Positions 19,001 to 27,696 of a stretch of 34,616 nucleotides of DNA are shown piece after piece. The stretch spans positions 1 to 34,616 of the forward strand of contig JAPORB010000209.1 in assembly GCA_026710425.1 (NCBI GenBank), written 5' to 3'. The notes beneath the pieces are model-generated. The model saw only the letters and a list, made by a program, of their open reading frames with translations, was not told the DNA's origin and did not search any database. Every line of letters starts with the position of its first letter. Position 1 is the stretch's first letter. The translations under genes and the position numbers were made by a program. This DNA comes from Gammaproteobacteria bacterium. Its GTDB lineage: Bacteria; Pseudomonadota; Gammaproteobacteria; Pseudomonadales; Pseudohongiellaceae.

Positions 19001-19782
19001 ATGATAAAGTAGGCAAGGCCGCTCGCGAGTTATTTGATGATGCTCAGAACATGCTGAACAAAATCATAGAACAACGACTGATCGAGGCCCGGGCAGTAAT
19101 AGGATTCTGGCCCGCACAGCGCACTGGCAGCAATGATGTATCCTTGTTCATGTTCAATGGCAGCAAGCAGCCATTGGAGACGCTATACTTTTTGCGGCAG
19201 CAGATGGAAAAGCAAACTTCGCTCTCACATTTGTGCCTTGCTGATTTTATTGCCGATGAATCAGCAGCCGTGCAGGACTATATTGGAGGTTTTGTGGTTA
19301 CTGCCGGGATCGGTGTCGATACACTGGTGGCTCGCTATGAAAAAGATCATAATGACTATGCCGCGTTAATGGTAAAGGCCTTGGCAGACAGACTTGCGGA
19401 AGCATTTGCTGAGCATATGCATCAGCGTGTGCGGAAAGAGTTTTGGGCCTACAATCCCGATGAGTCACTCAATAATGAAGAACTCATCGGTGAGAAATAT
19501 GCTGGCATACGACCAGCACCAGGCTATCCCGCCTGCCCCGATCATTCTGAAAAGACTACATTGTTCAGGTTGCTGGATGCCACCAGTACCATCGGTGTTG
19601 AACTCACTGAGAGTTTTGCCATGACACCAGCGGCCAGTGTAAGCGGTCTATACTTCAGTCATCCTCAGGCCAGGTATTTTTCGGTTGGAAAGATAACAGA
19701 AGAACAGATTAGCGATCTGGCTCAGCGAAAACATGTTGATGGAAGAAAACTAATGAGACTGCTCGCACCCAATTTGGGATAA
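16087..19782 (+). CDS. metH: Cobalamin-dependent methionine synthase MetH
   Basis: MetH transfers a methyl group from 5-methyltetrahydrofolate to homocysteine through cobalamin. All four modules are present in 1231 residues (E. coli 1227). The homocysteine domain (about 1-340) has [10 protein letters not shown] and the zinc cysteines NCALG and [11 protein letters not shown]. The folate domain (about 360-620) starts at [13 protein letters not shown]. The cobalamin domain (about 660-900) carries DVHDIGKNI near residue 761, whose His ligates cobalt, and GGATTSKAH. The C-terminal reactivation domain (about 910-1231) has [12 protein letters not shown], which binds S-adenosylmethionine. The gene appears complete. 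Alternative start ATG two codons later; neither has a clear ribosome site. Confidence 0.98.
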   Translation: MTMKRPLSTKALKDALAERILVIDGAMGTMIQSHKLAEADFRGSRFTTHPSDLAGNSDILSLTQPDLIKGIHSAYLQAGADIIETNTFSATRAAQSDYGLEDITQELNHAATRLAREACDECMADSPEHPRFVAGVLGPTNRSASISPDVNDPGFRNITFDDLVDDYSISTLGLVEGGADIILIETSFDTLNAKAAIFAVHRCFEELDHELPLIISGTITDASGRTLSGQTVEAFWNSVSHGKALAVGFNCALGAEQLRPHIEELSALAPTLISTHPNAGLPNEFGDYDQTPEVMAELLGEFASKGFVNIIGGCCGTTPAHTKALVTAVKHVAPRPIPDLAPACRLSGLEAFKIDGDSLFVNVGERTNVTGSARFARLIREEAFDEALEVARQQVEAGAQIIDINMDEGMLDSKQAMVKFLHLLAAEPDISRVPLMVDSSKWDIIEAGLKCTQGKTVVNSISLKEGESDFLAKARLCQKYGAAVIVMAFDEQGQADSVTRKNEICQRSYDLLINKLNFPASDIIFDPNVFAVATGIEEHNNYAVDFIECCRFIKANLPGALISGGISNVSFSFRGNNTVREAIHSVFLYHAIKAGLSMGIVNAGQLAVYDDIPDELKQAVEDVILNRHSGATEKLMEIAQSFSGNSVNSTSEDLSWRESQVSTRLSHALVNGISKYVEEDTEEARQQVSKPIEVIEGPLMQGMGTVGDLFGAGKMFLPQVVKSARVMKQAVAYLLPYIEEEKTGEKLSSKGRILLATVKGDVHDIGKNIVGVVLGCNNYEVIDLGVMVPADKILQVAREEKVDIIGLSGLITPSLDEMVHVAKEMQRLNFNIPLLIGGATTSKAHTAVKIEQNYSNDTTVYVPDASRSVTVVSELLNADKKTGFCEAIRQEYATIRKRSANRSNRRELIDYATANSNALTINFDMQPPSAPTFTGCRVFENYDLEILRDFIDWTPFFITWSLAGKYPAILSDDKVGKAARELFDDAQNMLNKIIEQRLIEARAVIGFWPAQRTGSNDVSLFMFNGSKQPLETLYFLRQQMEKQTSLSHLCLADFIADESAAVQDYIGGFVVTAGIGVDTLVARYEKDHNDYAALMVKALADRLAEAFAEHMHQRVRKEFWAYNPDESLNNEELIGEKYAGIRPAPGYPACPDHSEKTTLFRLLDATSTIGVELTESFAMTPAASVSGLYFSHPQARYFSVGKITEEQISDLAQRKHVDGRKLMRLLAPNLG

Positions 19783-19987
19783 TTGCGCGCATCCATGAAT
19801 ACTTGGAATTTATTTCACAATACGGAAGAAAACGCAATATCATTCAAATGAGTTATTGCTGATACATAAAGCACCTATTAATCACTTACGCAGAAAAAAC
19901 AAGTCAACTGTCTAAAATTAAGCATCAGGATTCATTTACTGCTTGCTGCTACAGAGCATCATTCGGGCATAATCCCGCAATCCACTC

Positions 19988-21148
19988 ATGGAACAGGATT
20001 CACTGCTTTTTTCCTTCTTCCTGATTTTTACCGGCGCAGCGATATTGAGCACAGCCGCTCTATTACTGCGCCAACCCTTGCTTGTCGCCTACATTGTGCT
20101 GGGTGTTGCTCTAGGCCCGTTCGGCACTTCGTATATTTCTGACCCATCTCTACTCACCGATATCTCGGAGTTCGGCATTATTTTCCTACTGTTCCTGCTG
20201 GGCCTTGATATGCAACCAGCCAAACTGTTTGTAACTCTCAGAAAAACCTTTTTGGTGACTCTTGCCAGCTCGCTGCTATTTGTGATGATTGGTTACAGCA
20301 CCGGCCTGCTATTTGCCTTCAGCCACATGGAATCGCTGGTGATTGGCTTCGCCATGATTTTTTCAAGCACCATTATCGGTATCAAACTGCTGCCAACCAC
20401 GGTACTACATCAGAAACATATGGGAGAGCTGATGGTGGGAATTCTGCTAATGCAGGATTTTATTGCTATATTTATACTGGTATTTCTTGAATCAGGCAGC
20501 CAGGAAGATGCCAGCACACTCAGGGTATTGCTTGCCCTGCCCTTACTGGTGGGCTTTACTTATCTGTGTACCCGTTTTCTGCTGATAAAGCTGATAGCTC
20601 GATTCGATCAGTTCAAAGAGTACATATTCCTGCTGGCGATTGGCTGGTGTCTGGGAATAGCCGAAATCTCTGCTGCGATTGGGTTATCGGTCGAGATCGG
20701 GGCTTTTGTCGCCGGAGTCTCGCTGGCGACTAATCCGATTTCCCGGTACATTGCGCTCAACCTCAAACCATTACGGGATTTTTTCTTGGTGCTGTTTTTC
20801 TTTTCCCTTGGTGCTCAACTCAATGTTGGCTTACTGGGAGAGATCCTGCTACCTGCCATCCTACTAGCTATGCTGGCATTAACCATAAAACCAATGGTGT
20901 TTTACGCGCTGCTCCGCCGTTTCAGTGAAAAAAAACAACTTGCTTGGGATGCCGGCCTTCGCTTGGGGCAGATCAGTGAGTTCTCCCTGCTAATTGCATT
21001 TGTGGCCACCCAGTATGCTGTGATTGGAGAAAGTGCTTCTCTGCTAATCCAGAGTGCAGCCATCCTGACATTCCTGGTCTCCTCCTACATAGTGGTGCTG
21101 TTCTGCCTCACTCCGATCGCCCTTTCCAGCAAGCTGCGACGAGATTAA
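19988..21148 (+). CDS. CPA2-family cation:proton antiporter (Kef-type membrane domain)
   Basis: A 386-residue, very hydrophobic protein with roughly 12 membrane segments, beginning SLLFSFFLIFTGAAILSTAALLLRQPLLVAYIVLGVALGP, typical of Kef/CPA2 exchangers. The FGIIFLLFLLGLDM motif and the SAAIGLSVEIGAFVAGVSLA segment are family-like, the latter in the ion-binding region. It would exchange K+ or Na+ for H+ across the inner membrane. It lacks the C-terminal RCK/TrkA-N regulatory domain found in KefB/KefC and many relatives, so it is a short form. Ends 20 bp from the convergent acuI gene with no hairpin terminator between them. Confidence 0.9.
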   Translation: MEQDSLLFSFFLIFTGAAILSTAALLLRQPLLVAYIVLGVALGPFGTSYISDPSLLTDISEFGIIFLLFLLGLDMQPAKLFVTLRKTFLVTLASSLLFVMIGYSTGLLFAFSHMESLVIGFAMIFSSTIIGIKLLPTTVLHQKHMGELMVGILLMQDFIAIFILVFLESGSQEDASTLRVLLALPLLVGFTYLCTRFLLIKLIARFDQFKEYIFLLAIGWCLGIAEISAAIGLSVEIGAFVAGVSLATNPISRYIALNLKPLRDFFLVLFFFSLGAQLNVGLLGEILLPAILLAMLALTIKPMVFYALLRRFSEKKQLAWDAGLRLGQISEFSLLIAFVATQYAVIGESASLLIQSAAILTFLVSSYIVVLFCLTPIALSSKLRRD

Positions 21149-21168
21149 TCAGTTCAGACTGTTACCTT

Positions 21169-22164
21169 TCAGGCCGCTGGATCGAATACAAAACGACCTA
21201 CCGCACCTCCCTGTAGTACAGCTGTCAGACTTTGCTCCAGTTCACCAAAGCCAATTACAGTGGTAATGCGATTAAGCCCATCAAGTTTCCAGTCCCCTGC
21301 CAAACGTTGCCAAATCGCCTGCTTGGTCGCTAAGGGCAATTCAACTGAATCAATTCCCAGCAAATTAACCCCACGGAGAATAAACGGCAAAACACTGGCC
21401 TGAAAGTACGGTGACTGGACCAATCCACAAGCGGTAACGCTACCCCCACTTTGAAGACTCTTAATCACATTGAAAAGAGTATCTCCGCCGACCACATCAA
21501 CCGCACCGGCCCATCGTTCCTCCAGCAATGGTTTGGCCGAAGCCTCACCCAACTCAGACCGATCCAGCACAGTTGAGGCTCCACAGCGACGCAACCATTC
21601 ATCATGCGATAACTTTCCAGTGCTGGCAGCCACCTGAAATCCAGCTTTTGCCAGCAACATCACCGCAATAATGCCAACCCCTCCGGTGGCACCTGTCACC
21701 AGCACCTCACCCTGATCAGGTTCAAGCCCGTTTGCCAGTAATTTTTCCAGACAAAATGCAGCTGTAAATCCGGCCGTTCCAAGCTGCATGGCTGCTAATG
21801 CATCCAATCCCTCAGGCAAGGGTAAAACCCAGGCAGCCGGAACCCGAATATACTCGGCAAAGCCACCAGCTGTATTCATACCAAGATCGTATCCCGACAC
21901 TATGACTGAATCACCAGCCATAAATTGAGAAACGGAGGACTGTTTCACCACACCAGCCACATCAATGCCTGGCGTGTGTGGATAGTTGCGGGTTACCCCC
22001 TTGTTACCACTAGCCGACAGCGCATCCTTGTAATTTAGACTTGAATAGGAGACCTTGACTAGCACCTCGCCAGCCGGTAAATCATCCAGCTTTTTTTCTA
22101 CGGCAATCCCTCTGAAGAGATTATCCTCAATCTCAGAAACTTCATAGGCTCTGAATGTTGTCAC
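21169..22164 (-). CDS. acuI: Acrylyl-CoA reductase-type quinone oxidoreductase (AcuI/YhdH)
   Basis: A 331-residue medium-chain dehydrogenase/reductase of the zinc-free YhdH/AcuI group, which reduces acrylyl-CoA to propionyl-CoA with NADPH. Evidence: the N-terminus RAYEVSEIEDN…VLVKVSYSSLNYKDALSASGNKG, HTPGIDVAGVV, and the dinucleotide-binding VTGATGGVGIIAVMLLAKAGFQV near residue 150. In marine bacteria this enzyme detoxifies acrylate from DMSP breakdown, but no DMSP genes are seen here. Start is GTG with GAGG nine bases upstream. It is the last of four minus-strand genes after nhaD-like, nudC and sohB, with a 190-bp gap before it, so it may have its own promoter. Confidence 0.92.
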   Translation of the reverse strand: MTTFRAYEVSEIEDNLFRGIAVEKKLDDLPAGEVLVKVSYSSLNYKDALSASGNKGVTRNYPHTPGIDVAGVVKQSSVSQFMAGDSVIVSGYDLGMNTAGGFAEYIRVPAAWVLPLPEGLDALAAMQLGTAGFTAAFCLEKLLANGLEPDQGEVLVTGATGGVGIIAVMLLAKAGFQVAASTGKLSHDEWLRRCGASTVLDRSELGEASAKPLLEERWAGAVDVVGGDTLFNVIKSLQSGGSVTACGLVQSPYFQASVLPFILRGVNLLGIDSVELPLATKQAIWQRLAGDWKLDGLNRITTVIGFGELEQSLTAVLQGGAVGRFVFDPAA

Positions 22165-22246
22165 TGATGGTTCCTCTTACAAGTCTGATTGATAAACACT
22201 GATATTTTCCGCTCTTTGATTACTGGATTACCATTCGCTCATTCGC

Positions 22247-22275
22247 TTGGTGTTATCAGTTTGAACTGACACCAA
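22247..22275. other. Stem-loop between sohB and acuI
   Basis: TTGGTGT-TAT-CAGTTTGAACTG-ACACCAA forms a two-part stem with a 3-nt bulge. It could end the sohB transcript weakly, or be an operator before acuI. There is no T-run on either side. Confidence 0.3.
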
Positions 22276-22354
22276 AACGGTTTGTGGCCACGATCATCTG
22301 GTCGGTTGAAGCAGGAAAATTCCAAGTGAGACAGGCCGTTTAACATATTCAATT

Positions 22355-23425
22355 TCACTGATATTTTTCCGTACTGGAGCGTTCGATCCAACGTGAAAAG
22401 ATGCGGTTCAAGCTTTGCTCAAGCATCCCGTCAAAGCGGTCCTGTATTGATTTTCGAAACTCGTAATCAACTTCAAAAACATCAGCATTCTCACAAGCTT
22501 CTACAATACATTCATCGCTGGTTTTAATCTCGTCAACCATGCCACGGTCCATGGCCTGTGTACCAACCCAGGTTTCGCCAGTAGAAATCCTGTCAATCTC
22601 CACATCAGGCCGATGATCCTTGACCCAGCCTTTGAACAGGTCGTGAATGTTTTCCACATCTTCCTGCACCTTATCCCGCCCCTTCTGGGTGATTTCACCA
22701 AATACTGTCAAAGTTCTCTTGAACTCTCCAGCTGAGATAATTTCAAAATCAACATTATTCTTTTTGAGCACACGATGAAAATTTGGCAATTGAACCAAAA
22801 CTCCGATTGAACCTATGATGGCAAATGGGGCAGCAATCAACTTGTCGGCCAAGCAGGCCATCATATAACCACCACTGGCAGCCACCTTGTCCACGCAAAT
22901 CGTCAGCGGAATTTTCTGGTCGCGAAGCCGTAAAAGCTGGGAAGATGCCAAACCATAGGCATTAACCATGCCTCCAGGACTTTCCAGCCTGAGTAGTACT
23001 TCGTCAATGGAATTGGCCATAGAAATAACTGCAGAAATTTCTTCCCGCAGACAATCCACCTCTCCGGCCTCCATATCGCCGGTAAAGTTAAGCACGTAAA
23101 TTCGTTTGCGATTGACCGGTTCTTTCTGCTCTGCACTTTCTGCTCTCTTTCTAGCATCCTTGCGCTCTTTTTGTTCGACTTTATGTTTTTTCCTCTGCTC
23201 TTTTTGAATTCTTTTTACCTCATCCTTGTCAAGCACAGCAAAACGCATCATATCCTGCAATTCATCGAAGTGGTCATTAAGACAGCTAACTCTTAACCTT
23301 CCCTTGCGGTCAGGTCTTCTGGCACGCTGACTAATTGCACCAATAAAAAGGATAACCAAAAAAACAGCTGCAACAATGGTCACTGCCTTGGCTAGAAACA
23401 ACCCATATTCGGACAAAAACTCCAT
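22355..23425 (-). CDS. sohB: Inner membrane peptidase SohB (family S49)
   Basis: A 356-residue signal-peptide-peptidase-like serine protease anchored by an N-terminal membrane segment (about 10-32, LAKAVTIVAAVFLVILFIGA). A charged linker (about 65-105) precedes the S49 domain. The catalytic Ser is S184 in KVAASGGYMMA and the general-base Lys is K236 in GEFKRTLT, forming the Ser-Lys dyad. It probably degrades membrane-associated peptides in the periplasm. The ribosome site GGGGA lies 6-7 bases before the ATG. It is in the minus-strand run with nudC 48 bp upstream, probably cotranscribed. Confidence 0.95.
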   Translation of the reverse strand: MEFLSEYGLFLAKAVTIVAAVFLVILFIGAISQRARRPDRKGRLRVSCLNDHFDELQDMMRFAVLDKDEVKRIQKEQRKKHKVEQKERKDARKRAESAEQKEPVNRKRIYVLNFTGDMEAGEVDCLREEISAVISMANSIDEVLLRLESPGGMVNAYGLASSQLLRLRDQKIPLTICVDKVAASGGYMMACLADKLIAAPFAIIGSIGVLVQLPNFHRVLKKNNVDFEIISAGEFKRTLTVFGEITQKGRDKVQEDVENIHDLFKGWVKDHRPDVEIDRISTGETWVGTQAMDRGMVDEIKTSDECIVEACENADVFEVDYEFRKSIQDRFDGMLEQSLNRIFSRWIERSSTEKYQ

Positions 23426-23473
23426 TCACTTTCCCCATACAGTCTATACAAATAGTCAGGTCGCAGTTTAACC

Positions 23474-24316
23474 CTAAAGAGCCCCTGATTGCATCTGCCG
23501 GACAAAATTGTCGATCAGTTCACCAGCTACACTAATTCTGGCAGAAGGCGTAGTCGGCAAACTATCCACAGAATACCAGCCAGCTTCAGCAATCTCACCT
23601 ATCTCCGGCACAATCTCTCCGGCCTTGTAATCAGCATAGAAGCCAAGCATCAATTGTGAAGGGAATGGCCAGGATTGACTCTTGAAATATCGTATGTTGT
23701 GCACATCAAGCCCGGACTCTTCCTTGACCTCACGCAATACCGTATCTTCCGCAGATTCACCCACCTCAATGAACCCTGCCAGGCAGCTAAGAAACCCTGA
23801 TCGATAACGGGCGTTTCTGGCCAGCAACATTTTGTCCTCTTTAATAACCAGCACAATGACACAGGGATTGATACGAGGGAAAAAGTGATGATTACAGGAT
23901 CTGCATTCCATCAGCAGCTCCTGCTCACCACAAATGGTTAACCGCCCACAGTAACCACAGTGGCGATGGGCCCGAAACCACTCCAGTATCTGATTGGCCT
24001 TGCCTACAGTGAGCAAGGCTTGCTCGGAATTAAACAAAAGGCTACGCAATGATATTTTTTCAGCTGAGTCTGGTAGCAAAGAATCATCTTTCAGTTCGAG
24101 GGCAACCAGATCGGGATTCCGAGCAGTGAGCAGTGGCTGCTGAGCATGCTCAAATAAATGAACCACTTCGCTGAAATCCCACAAATACTTATGCCTGTCG
24201 GCCACAACGCGATGTTGGCTGAACAGGATGAACTGATCAGTCTCAAGCAGTTGCTCAGTACTCGGAAAAAAATTTCGCATGGCGACATCGGGCCAGTGGT
24301 CGAATCCCGCCAGCAT
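23474..24316 (-). CDS. nudC: NADH pyrophosphatase / NAD-capped RNA hydrolase NudC
   Basis: NudC cleaves NAD(H) to NMN(H) and AMP and removes NAD caps from RNA. Evidence: a four-cysteine zinc ribbon CGYCGRLT…CRSC near residues 136-160, a complete Nudix box GFIEVGESAEDTVLREVKEESGL near 188, and the NudC-specific SQSWPFPSQLMLGFYA following it. About 280 residues, close to the family's 257-280. The track starts at a GTG immediately before an ATG; I use the ATG, and both are possible. It is preceded by the antiporter gene with 90 bp between them. Confidence 0.95.
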   Translation of the reverse strand: MLAGFDHWPDVAMRNFFPSTEQLLETDQFILFSQHRVVADRHKYLWDFSEVVHLFEHAQQPLLTARNPDLVALELKDDSLLPDSAEKISLRSLLFNSEQALLTVGKANQILEWFRAHRHCGYCGRLTICGEQELLMECRSCNHHFFPRINPCVIVLVIKEDKMLLARNARYRSGFLSCLAGFIEVGESAEDTVLREVKEESGLDVHNIRYFKSQSWPFPSQLMLGFYADYKAGEIVPEIGEIAEAGWYSVDSLPTTPSARISVAGELIDNFVRQMQSGAL

Positions 24317-24409
24317 CACAACAACATCAATTAGCCCGTCAAATTAACAACGAGCACCTTGTGCTATTGCCTTTTAAACTTGCCATTCGGATTTCAAGAC
24401 TAGCAAGCC

Positions 24410-25789
24410 TCAGTGTCCGACTGTCTCGGTCTCGACACCGGGGCTGGTCAGAATTTCAAGCGGATTGGAGTAAAAGTCCCAGAACAACCACATAATGATG
24501 GTACAAGTCACCAGGGTTACCAACATTACAGGCAGGCCTTTCCGCATCCAGAGTCCAGGTGTGATGGCCAAACTTGGATCCCCTGCGTCTTTGGCCATTT
24601 TCTCGGAAATGGTAACGATGAACACATTCGCCGTTGAGCCAATATGCGTCCCATTACCTCCCATACCCACACCAGCGGCAAGACCCCATAGCAATGGCGT
24701 TACATTGATTCCCTGGGATTCCATGCCAGCAATAATCGGAATCATCGCCGCAGTAAATGGAATATTGTCGATAGCGGCAGACAAAATGGCAGCAACCCAC
24801 ATCAACATCAGAGTAGCCGTCAACAGGTCTTGCTCCACGAACGGGATTATGAACTGGCCGATGTACTCAAGGAACTGACTATGCTCCACTCCACCCACAA
24901 TGATAAACAAGGAGATGAAGAACATGAGCAAGGCCAATTCGGTGTGGGCAAAGGCTTCCTCCATGTCAAGTTCTCTACCAATAAAAGCCAGAGCAGTTAG
25001 GCCAAGTGCTGTGACGAACCAGGGTTCCCAGTGCAGGGAATTGTGCATGATGAAACCAATAACCATGATGCCAAGGACGCCGAGTGCACCATACCAGGTC
25101 TTGGGGTCGGAGAGTGGCTCGCGATCAGTAAGGTTGAGCTCGGCGGGAGTTACAGCCAGCTCTTCCCGAAACTCGTAGCGTAGCAGGAACAGAACCACTA
25201 GCCAGGCGACCAGTACCATCAGACCCATATGGATAACAAAAGTATTGAAGTCGATACCAAAGGCCGAACCGATCATCAGATTGGGCGGATCTCCCACCAG
25301 TGTGGCCACACCGCCAGTGTCTGATAGCAGTGCAGCTGCAAGCAAAAAAGGAATCGGGCTGACACGAAGGGACTGGCAGATAAGAATTATCAGGGGGCCA
25401 AATATGACCACCGTGGTAACATTATCCAGTAGCAGGGACAAACCAGTAACCAAAGAACCAATAAGGGCCAGAAGAAGAAACAGTCTGCCTTTGCTAAAAT
25501 CTGCCGTCCAGTACGCAAGTTGCTGGAAACCACCCGTTGGAATCATGATCGCAACAATAGTCATCATCCCACCGAGTAGAAACACTACATTCCAGTCGAT
25601 TGCCTCCACAGCACCCTCGGGGTTGTAGAATCCCATAATTTGTCCCACCACGATCATGGTCGCAGCACCAGCCATGGCACATTTCACTCGGTGAACCTTG
25701 TGTATTTCCTCTGTGAAAATGGCAATAAAGGTGGTCGCCAGAATAATGGCCGACCAGAGCATATCGTTATTCCATTCAAGCAATTCCAT
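24410..25789 (-). CDS. nhaD: NhaD/ArsB-family sodium:proton antiporter
   Basis: A 459-residue membrane protein with about 12 segments from the ion-transporter superfamily that includes ArsB and NhaD. Diagnostic stretches are EAIDWNVVFLLGGMMTIVAIM near residue 62, LLLDNVTTVVIFGPL near 118, and DTGGVATLVGDPPNLMIGSAFGIDF near 155. A repeat-related DNIPFTAAMIPI near 343 and GNGTHIGSTANVF near 376 follow. The DN…T and GNGTHIGSTAN motifs occur in both halves, as expected for the inverted-repeat fold. Na+ export is the most likely role; anion transport cannot be excluded. The symbol is by family only. A GGTAG precedes the ATG by 7 bases. Confidence 0.85.
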   Translation of the reverse strand: MELLEWNNDMLWSAIILATTFIAIFTEEIHKVHRVKCAMAGAATMIVVGQIMGFYNPEGAVEAIDWNVVFLLGGMMTIVAIMIPTGGFQQLAYWTADFSKGRLFLLLALIGSLVTGLSLLLDNVTTVVIFGPLIILICQSLRVSPIPFLLAAALLSDTGGVATLVGDPPNLMIGSAFGIDFNTFVIHMGLMVLVAWLVVLFLLRYEFREELAVTPAELNLTDREPLSDPKTWYGALGVLGIMVIGFIMHNSLHWEPWFVTALGLTALAFIGRELDMEEAFAHTELALLMFFISLFIIVGGVEHSQFLEYIGQFIIPFVEQDLLTATLMLMWVAAILSAAIDNIPFTAAMIPIIAGMESQGINVTPLLWGLAAGVGMGGNGTHIGSTANVFIVTISEKMAKDAGDPSLAITPGLWMRKGLPVMLVTLVTCTIIMWLFWDFYSNPLEILTSPGVETETVGH

Positions 25790-26145
25790 ATAGCTTCTAC
25801 CTTGTCAGTTGGGTTGTGATCAGCTTCTGGGGCAAGACGGTGTACCGCCCAAATTCGGAGGGATACCACTTTTCGGAGGGATACCACTTATAGATGACAA
25901 ATAAAACAAAATAATCAAGCTGTTCCTATATTTTGCTGGATATCGAGTCCGTCTGAGTCCACCTGTTGGCTACCTCTAACCATAGTTTGCCGGACCATCC
26001 AGATTTCGGGGTAAAGGTCAGATGTGTCCAGAGCTTGAGAATAGTACAGATTTAATGCTTGCTCTTCAACCGGTTAAGTCCTGGTTTTCTGCTTCCTGGC
26101 CGATTTCAAGAGCAGTGACATCTGCGATGGCCTTGGCAACTCACT
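25790..26145. other. Intergenic region upstream of nhaD and downstream of dnaQ
   Basis: Holds the 18-bp tandem repeat listed separately and otherwise nothing I can identify. A plus-strand open frame (26022-26294) is mainly a shadow of dnaQ. No terminator was found after dnaQ. Confidence 0.4.
25854..25889. repeat. Perfect tandem duplication of 18 bp
   Basis: TTCGGAGGGATACCACTT occurs twice head to tail without a mismatch, 65-100 bp upstream of the antiporter start. It may duplicate a regulator site or simply be a slippage product. Confidence 0.9.
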
Positions 26146-26868
26146 TCAGTGCCCTGATTCCAACCGATTCCAAAGGGCTCCCTTGGAACTGCTTTTCTCC
26201 AGTTCCTCAAGACGCTCTTGATGAGCATCGAGTTCCGCATTTTTTGCTCGGATTATGCGCAGTGGTGGACGATTCGGATCAAGGGTCCGTTTGACTTGGA
26301 GGCTGGTTTCGACCTGGATTGAATCAGTAGCGGGGGCAAAAATGCTATGCTGACCACTGGTCATCATCAGATAGACCTCAGCAAGAATCTTCGCATCCAG
26401 CAGTGCCCCATGCTTCTCGCGTTGAGAATTGTCTATGCCATAACGTTTACAAAGAGCATCAAGTGAGTTGCGCTGTCCAGGATGTTTATTTGAGGCCAGT
26501 ACCAGAGTGTCAAAAACCGTACAAAAACTTGCAATATCGGGGTATTCTGATTGCGCTAGACTTAATTCGTAGTCAAGAAATCCAACATCAAAGGGAGCAT
26601 TGTGCATAACTAGCTGAGCACCCGAAACATATTCAATAAACTCATCCATAATATCGGCGAACAAAGGCTTGTCAGCCAGAAATTGTGCAGAAAGCCCATG
26701 CACTTCATATGCACCTGCTTCTACCTCTCTTTGCGGATTCAGGTATCGGTGAAAATGATTGCTAGTCAGACGACGGTCTTGCAACTCAACACATCCTATC
26801 TCAACAATACGATGGCCCTCAGCAGTATCTCTTCCGGTAGTTTCTGTATCCAGTATGATTTGTCGCAT
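26146..26868 (-). CDS. dnaQ: DNA polymerase III epsilon subunit DnaQ (full length)
   Basis: The proofreading 3'-5' exonuclease of the replicative polymerase. The 240 residues (E. coli 243) have Exo I LDTETTG, Exo II HNAPFDVGFLDYEL and Exo III HGALLDAKILAEVYL, with all four acidic residues and the catalytic His present. After the exonuclease domain comes MTSGQHSIFAP, which resembles the clamp-binding motif of E. coli epsilon (GQTSMAF). A tail ending KGALW follows, like the polymerase alpha-binding segment. This is therefore the copy expected to work in the holoenzyme. It lies 47 bp after a truncated paralogue on the same strand. Confidence 0.95.
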   Translation of the reverse strand: MRQIILDTETTGRDTAEGHRIVEIGCVELQDRRLTSNHFHRYLNPQREVEAGAYEVHGLSAQFLADKPLFADIMDEFIEYVSGAQLVMHNAPFDVGFLDYELSLAQSEYPDIASFCTVFDTLVLASNKHPGQRNSLDALCKRYGIDNSQREKHGALLDAKILAEVYLMMTSGQHSIFAPATDSIQVETSLQVKRTLDPNRPPLRIIRAKNAELDAHQERLEELEKSSSKGALWNRLESGH

Positions 26869-26915
26869 GGGATATCTAATTACACTTATATTTGATTATA
26901 TTTTTTATGCACCTG

Positions 26916-27461
26916 CTACCCAGCGGACTGACTATCGCTAGTCATGGTCAGATACAGTTCAGCAAGAATTTCAGCATCCAGTAAGGCCCCGTGGAATTCG
27001 CGGCGAGTGTTATTTACATTATAACGCTCACAAAGAGCATCAAGAGTATTTTTTTGATCAGGATGTTTATGTTTGGCAAGACGCAAGGTGTCAGTTACTG
27101 TACAGCAGCTTTCAATCTGCGAAATGTTGCACTGCGCAAGTGTAAGTTCATGATCTAGAAACCGAACGTCGAATGTCGCATTGTGAATAATCAGTTCAGC
27201 CCCTGAAACGAAACTCATAAAATTATGCACTATTTTGCTAAATAAAGGTTTGTCTGCCAAAAACCTTTCGGTCAGCCCATGTACTTTTATTGCCTCATCA
27301 TCCACCTTTCTTTGAGGGTTGAGATAGCAGTGAAAATGTTGACCAGTTAACTTGCGGTCGAGGATTTCCACGCATCCAATTTCAACGATTCGGTGTCCCT
27401 GGCTCGGACTTAGTCCGGTAGTCTCTGTGTCTAGCGCAATTTGACGAGTAGCGTTAGTCAT
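26916..27461 (-). CDS. Second epsilon-like DEDDh exonuclease, lacking the C-terminal tail
   Basis: A 181-residue paralogue of the adjacent dnaQ, roughly half identical by eye. All exonuclease motifs are kept: LDTETTG, HNATFDVRFLDHEL and HGALLDAEILAELYL. It stops at MTSDSQSAG, exactly where the full copy continues into the clamp-binding motif and alpha-binding tail. It should be an active exonuclease that cannot dock on the clamp or polymerase in the normal way. Differences are spread along the whole length, so the pair is not a very recent duplication; acquisition of a diverged copy is also possible. It is preceded by 235 bp that include a G10 tract, and then by the DNA methyltransferase gene on the same strand. 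Confidence 0.88.
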   Translation of the reverse strand: MTNATRQIALDTETTGLSPSQGHRIVEIGCVEILDRKLTGQHFHCYLNPQRKVDDEAIKVHGLTERFLADKPLFSKIVHNFMSFVSGAELIIHNATFDVRFLDHELTLAQCNISQIESCCTVTDTLRLAKHKHPDQKNTLDALCERYNVNNTRREFHGALLDAEILAELYLTMTSDSQSAG

Positions 27462-27627
27462 TTTCTAACTATTTTTAGTCTGGACATGCTTGTGTTACCT
27501 GGTTACTTTCCATCAGTAGTGAGTTACTGTAATTGTTTTAGCAGGTACAGTGATTTGCATCAAAATATTAAGATAGTAAAGATAATAGATCTACTTCTTA
27601 TCGTAACCTGTTTTGAAGGATAATTAA

Positions 27628-27637
27628 CCCCCCCCCC
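27628..27637. repeat. Ten-base C homopolymer (G10 on the minus strand)
   Basis: A run of ten C lies between the methyltransferase stop (27697) and the dnaQ-paralogue start (27461). Such tracts slip during replication. It is non-coding here, so any effect would be on transcription of the paralogue. Confidence 0.95.
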
Positions 27638-27696
27638 ACAATAGAAATGATTTTGGCAATATTTCCTGTCAGATTTATGTGGTGTATCTCAATCAC

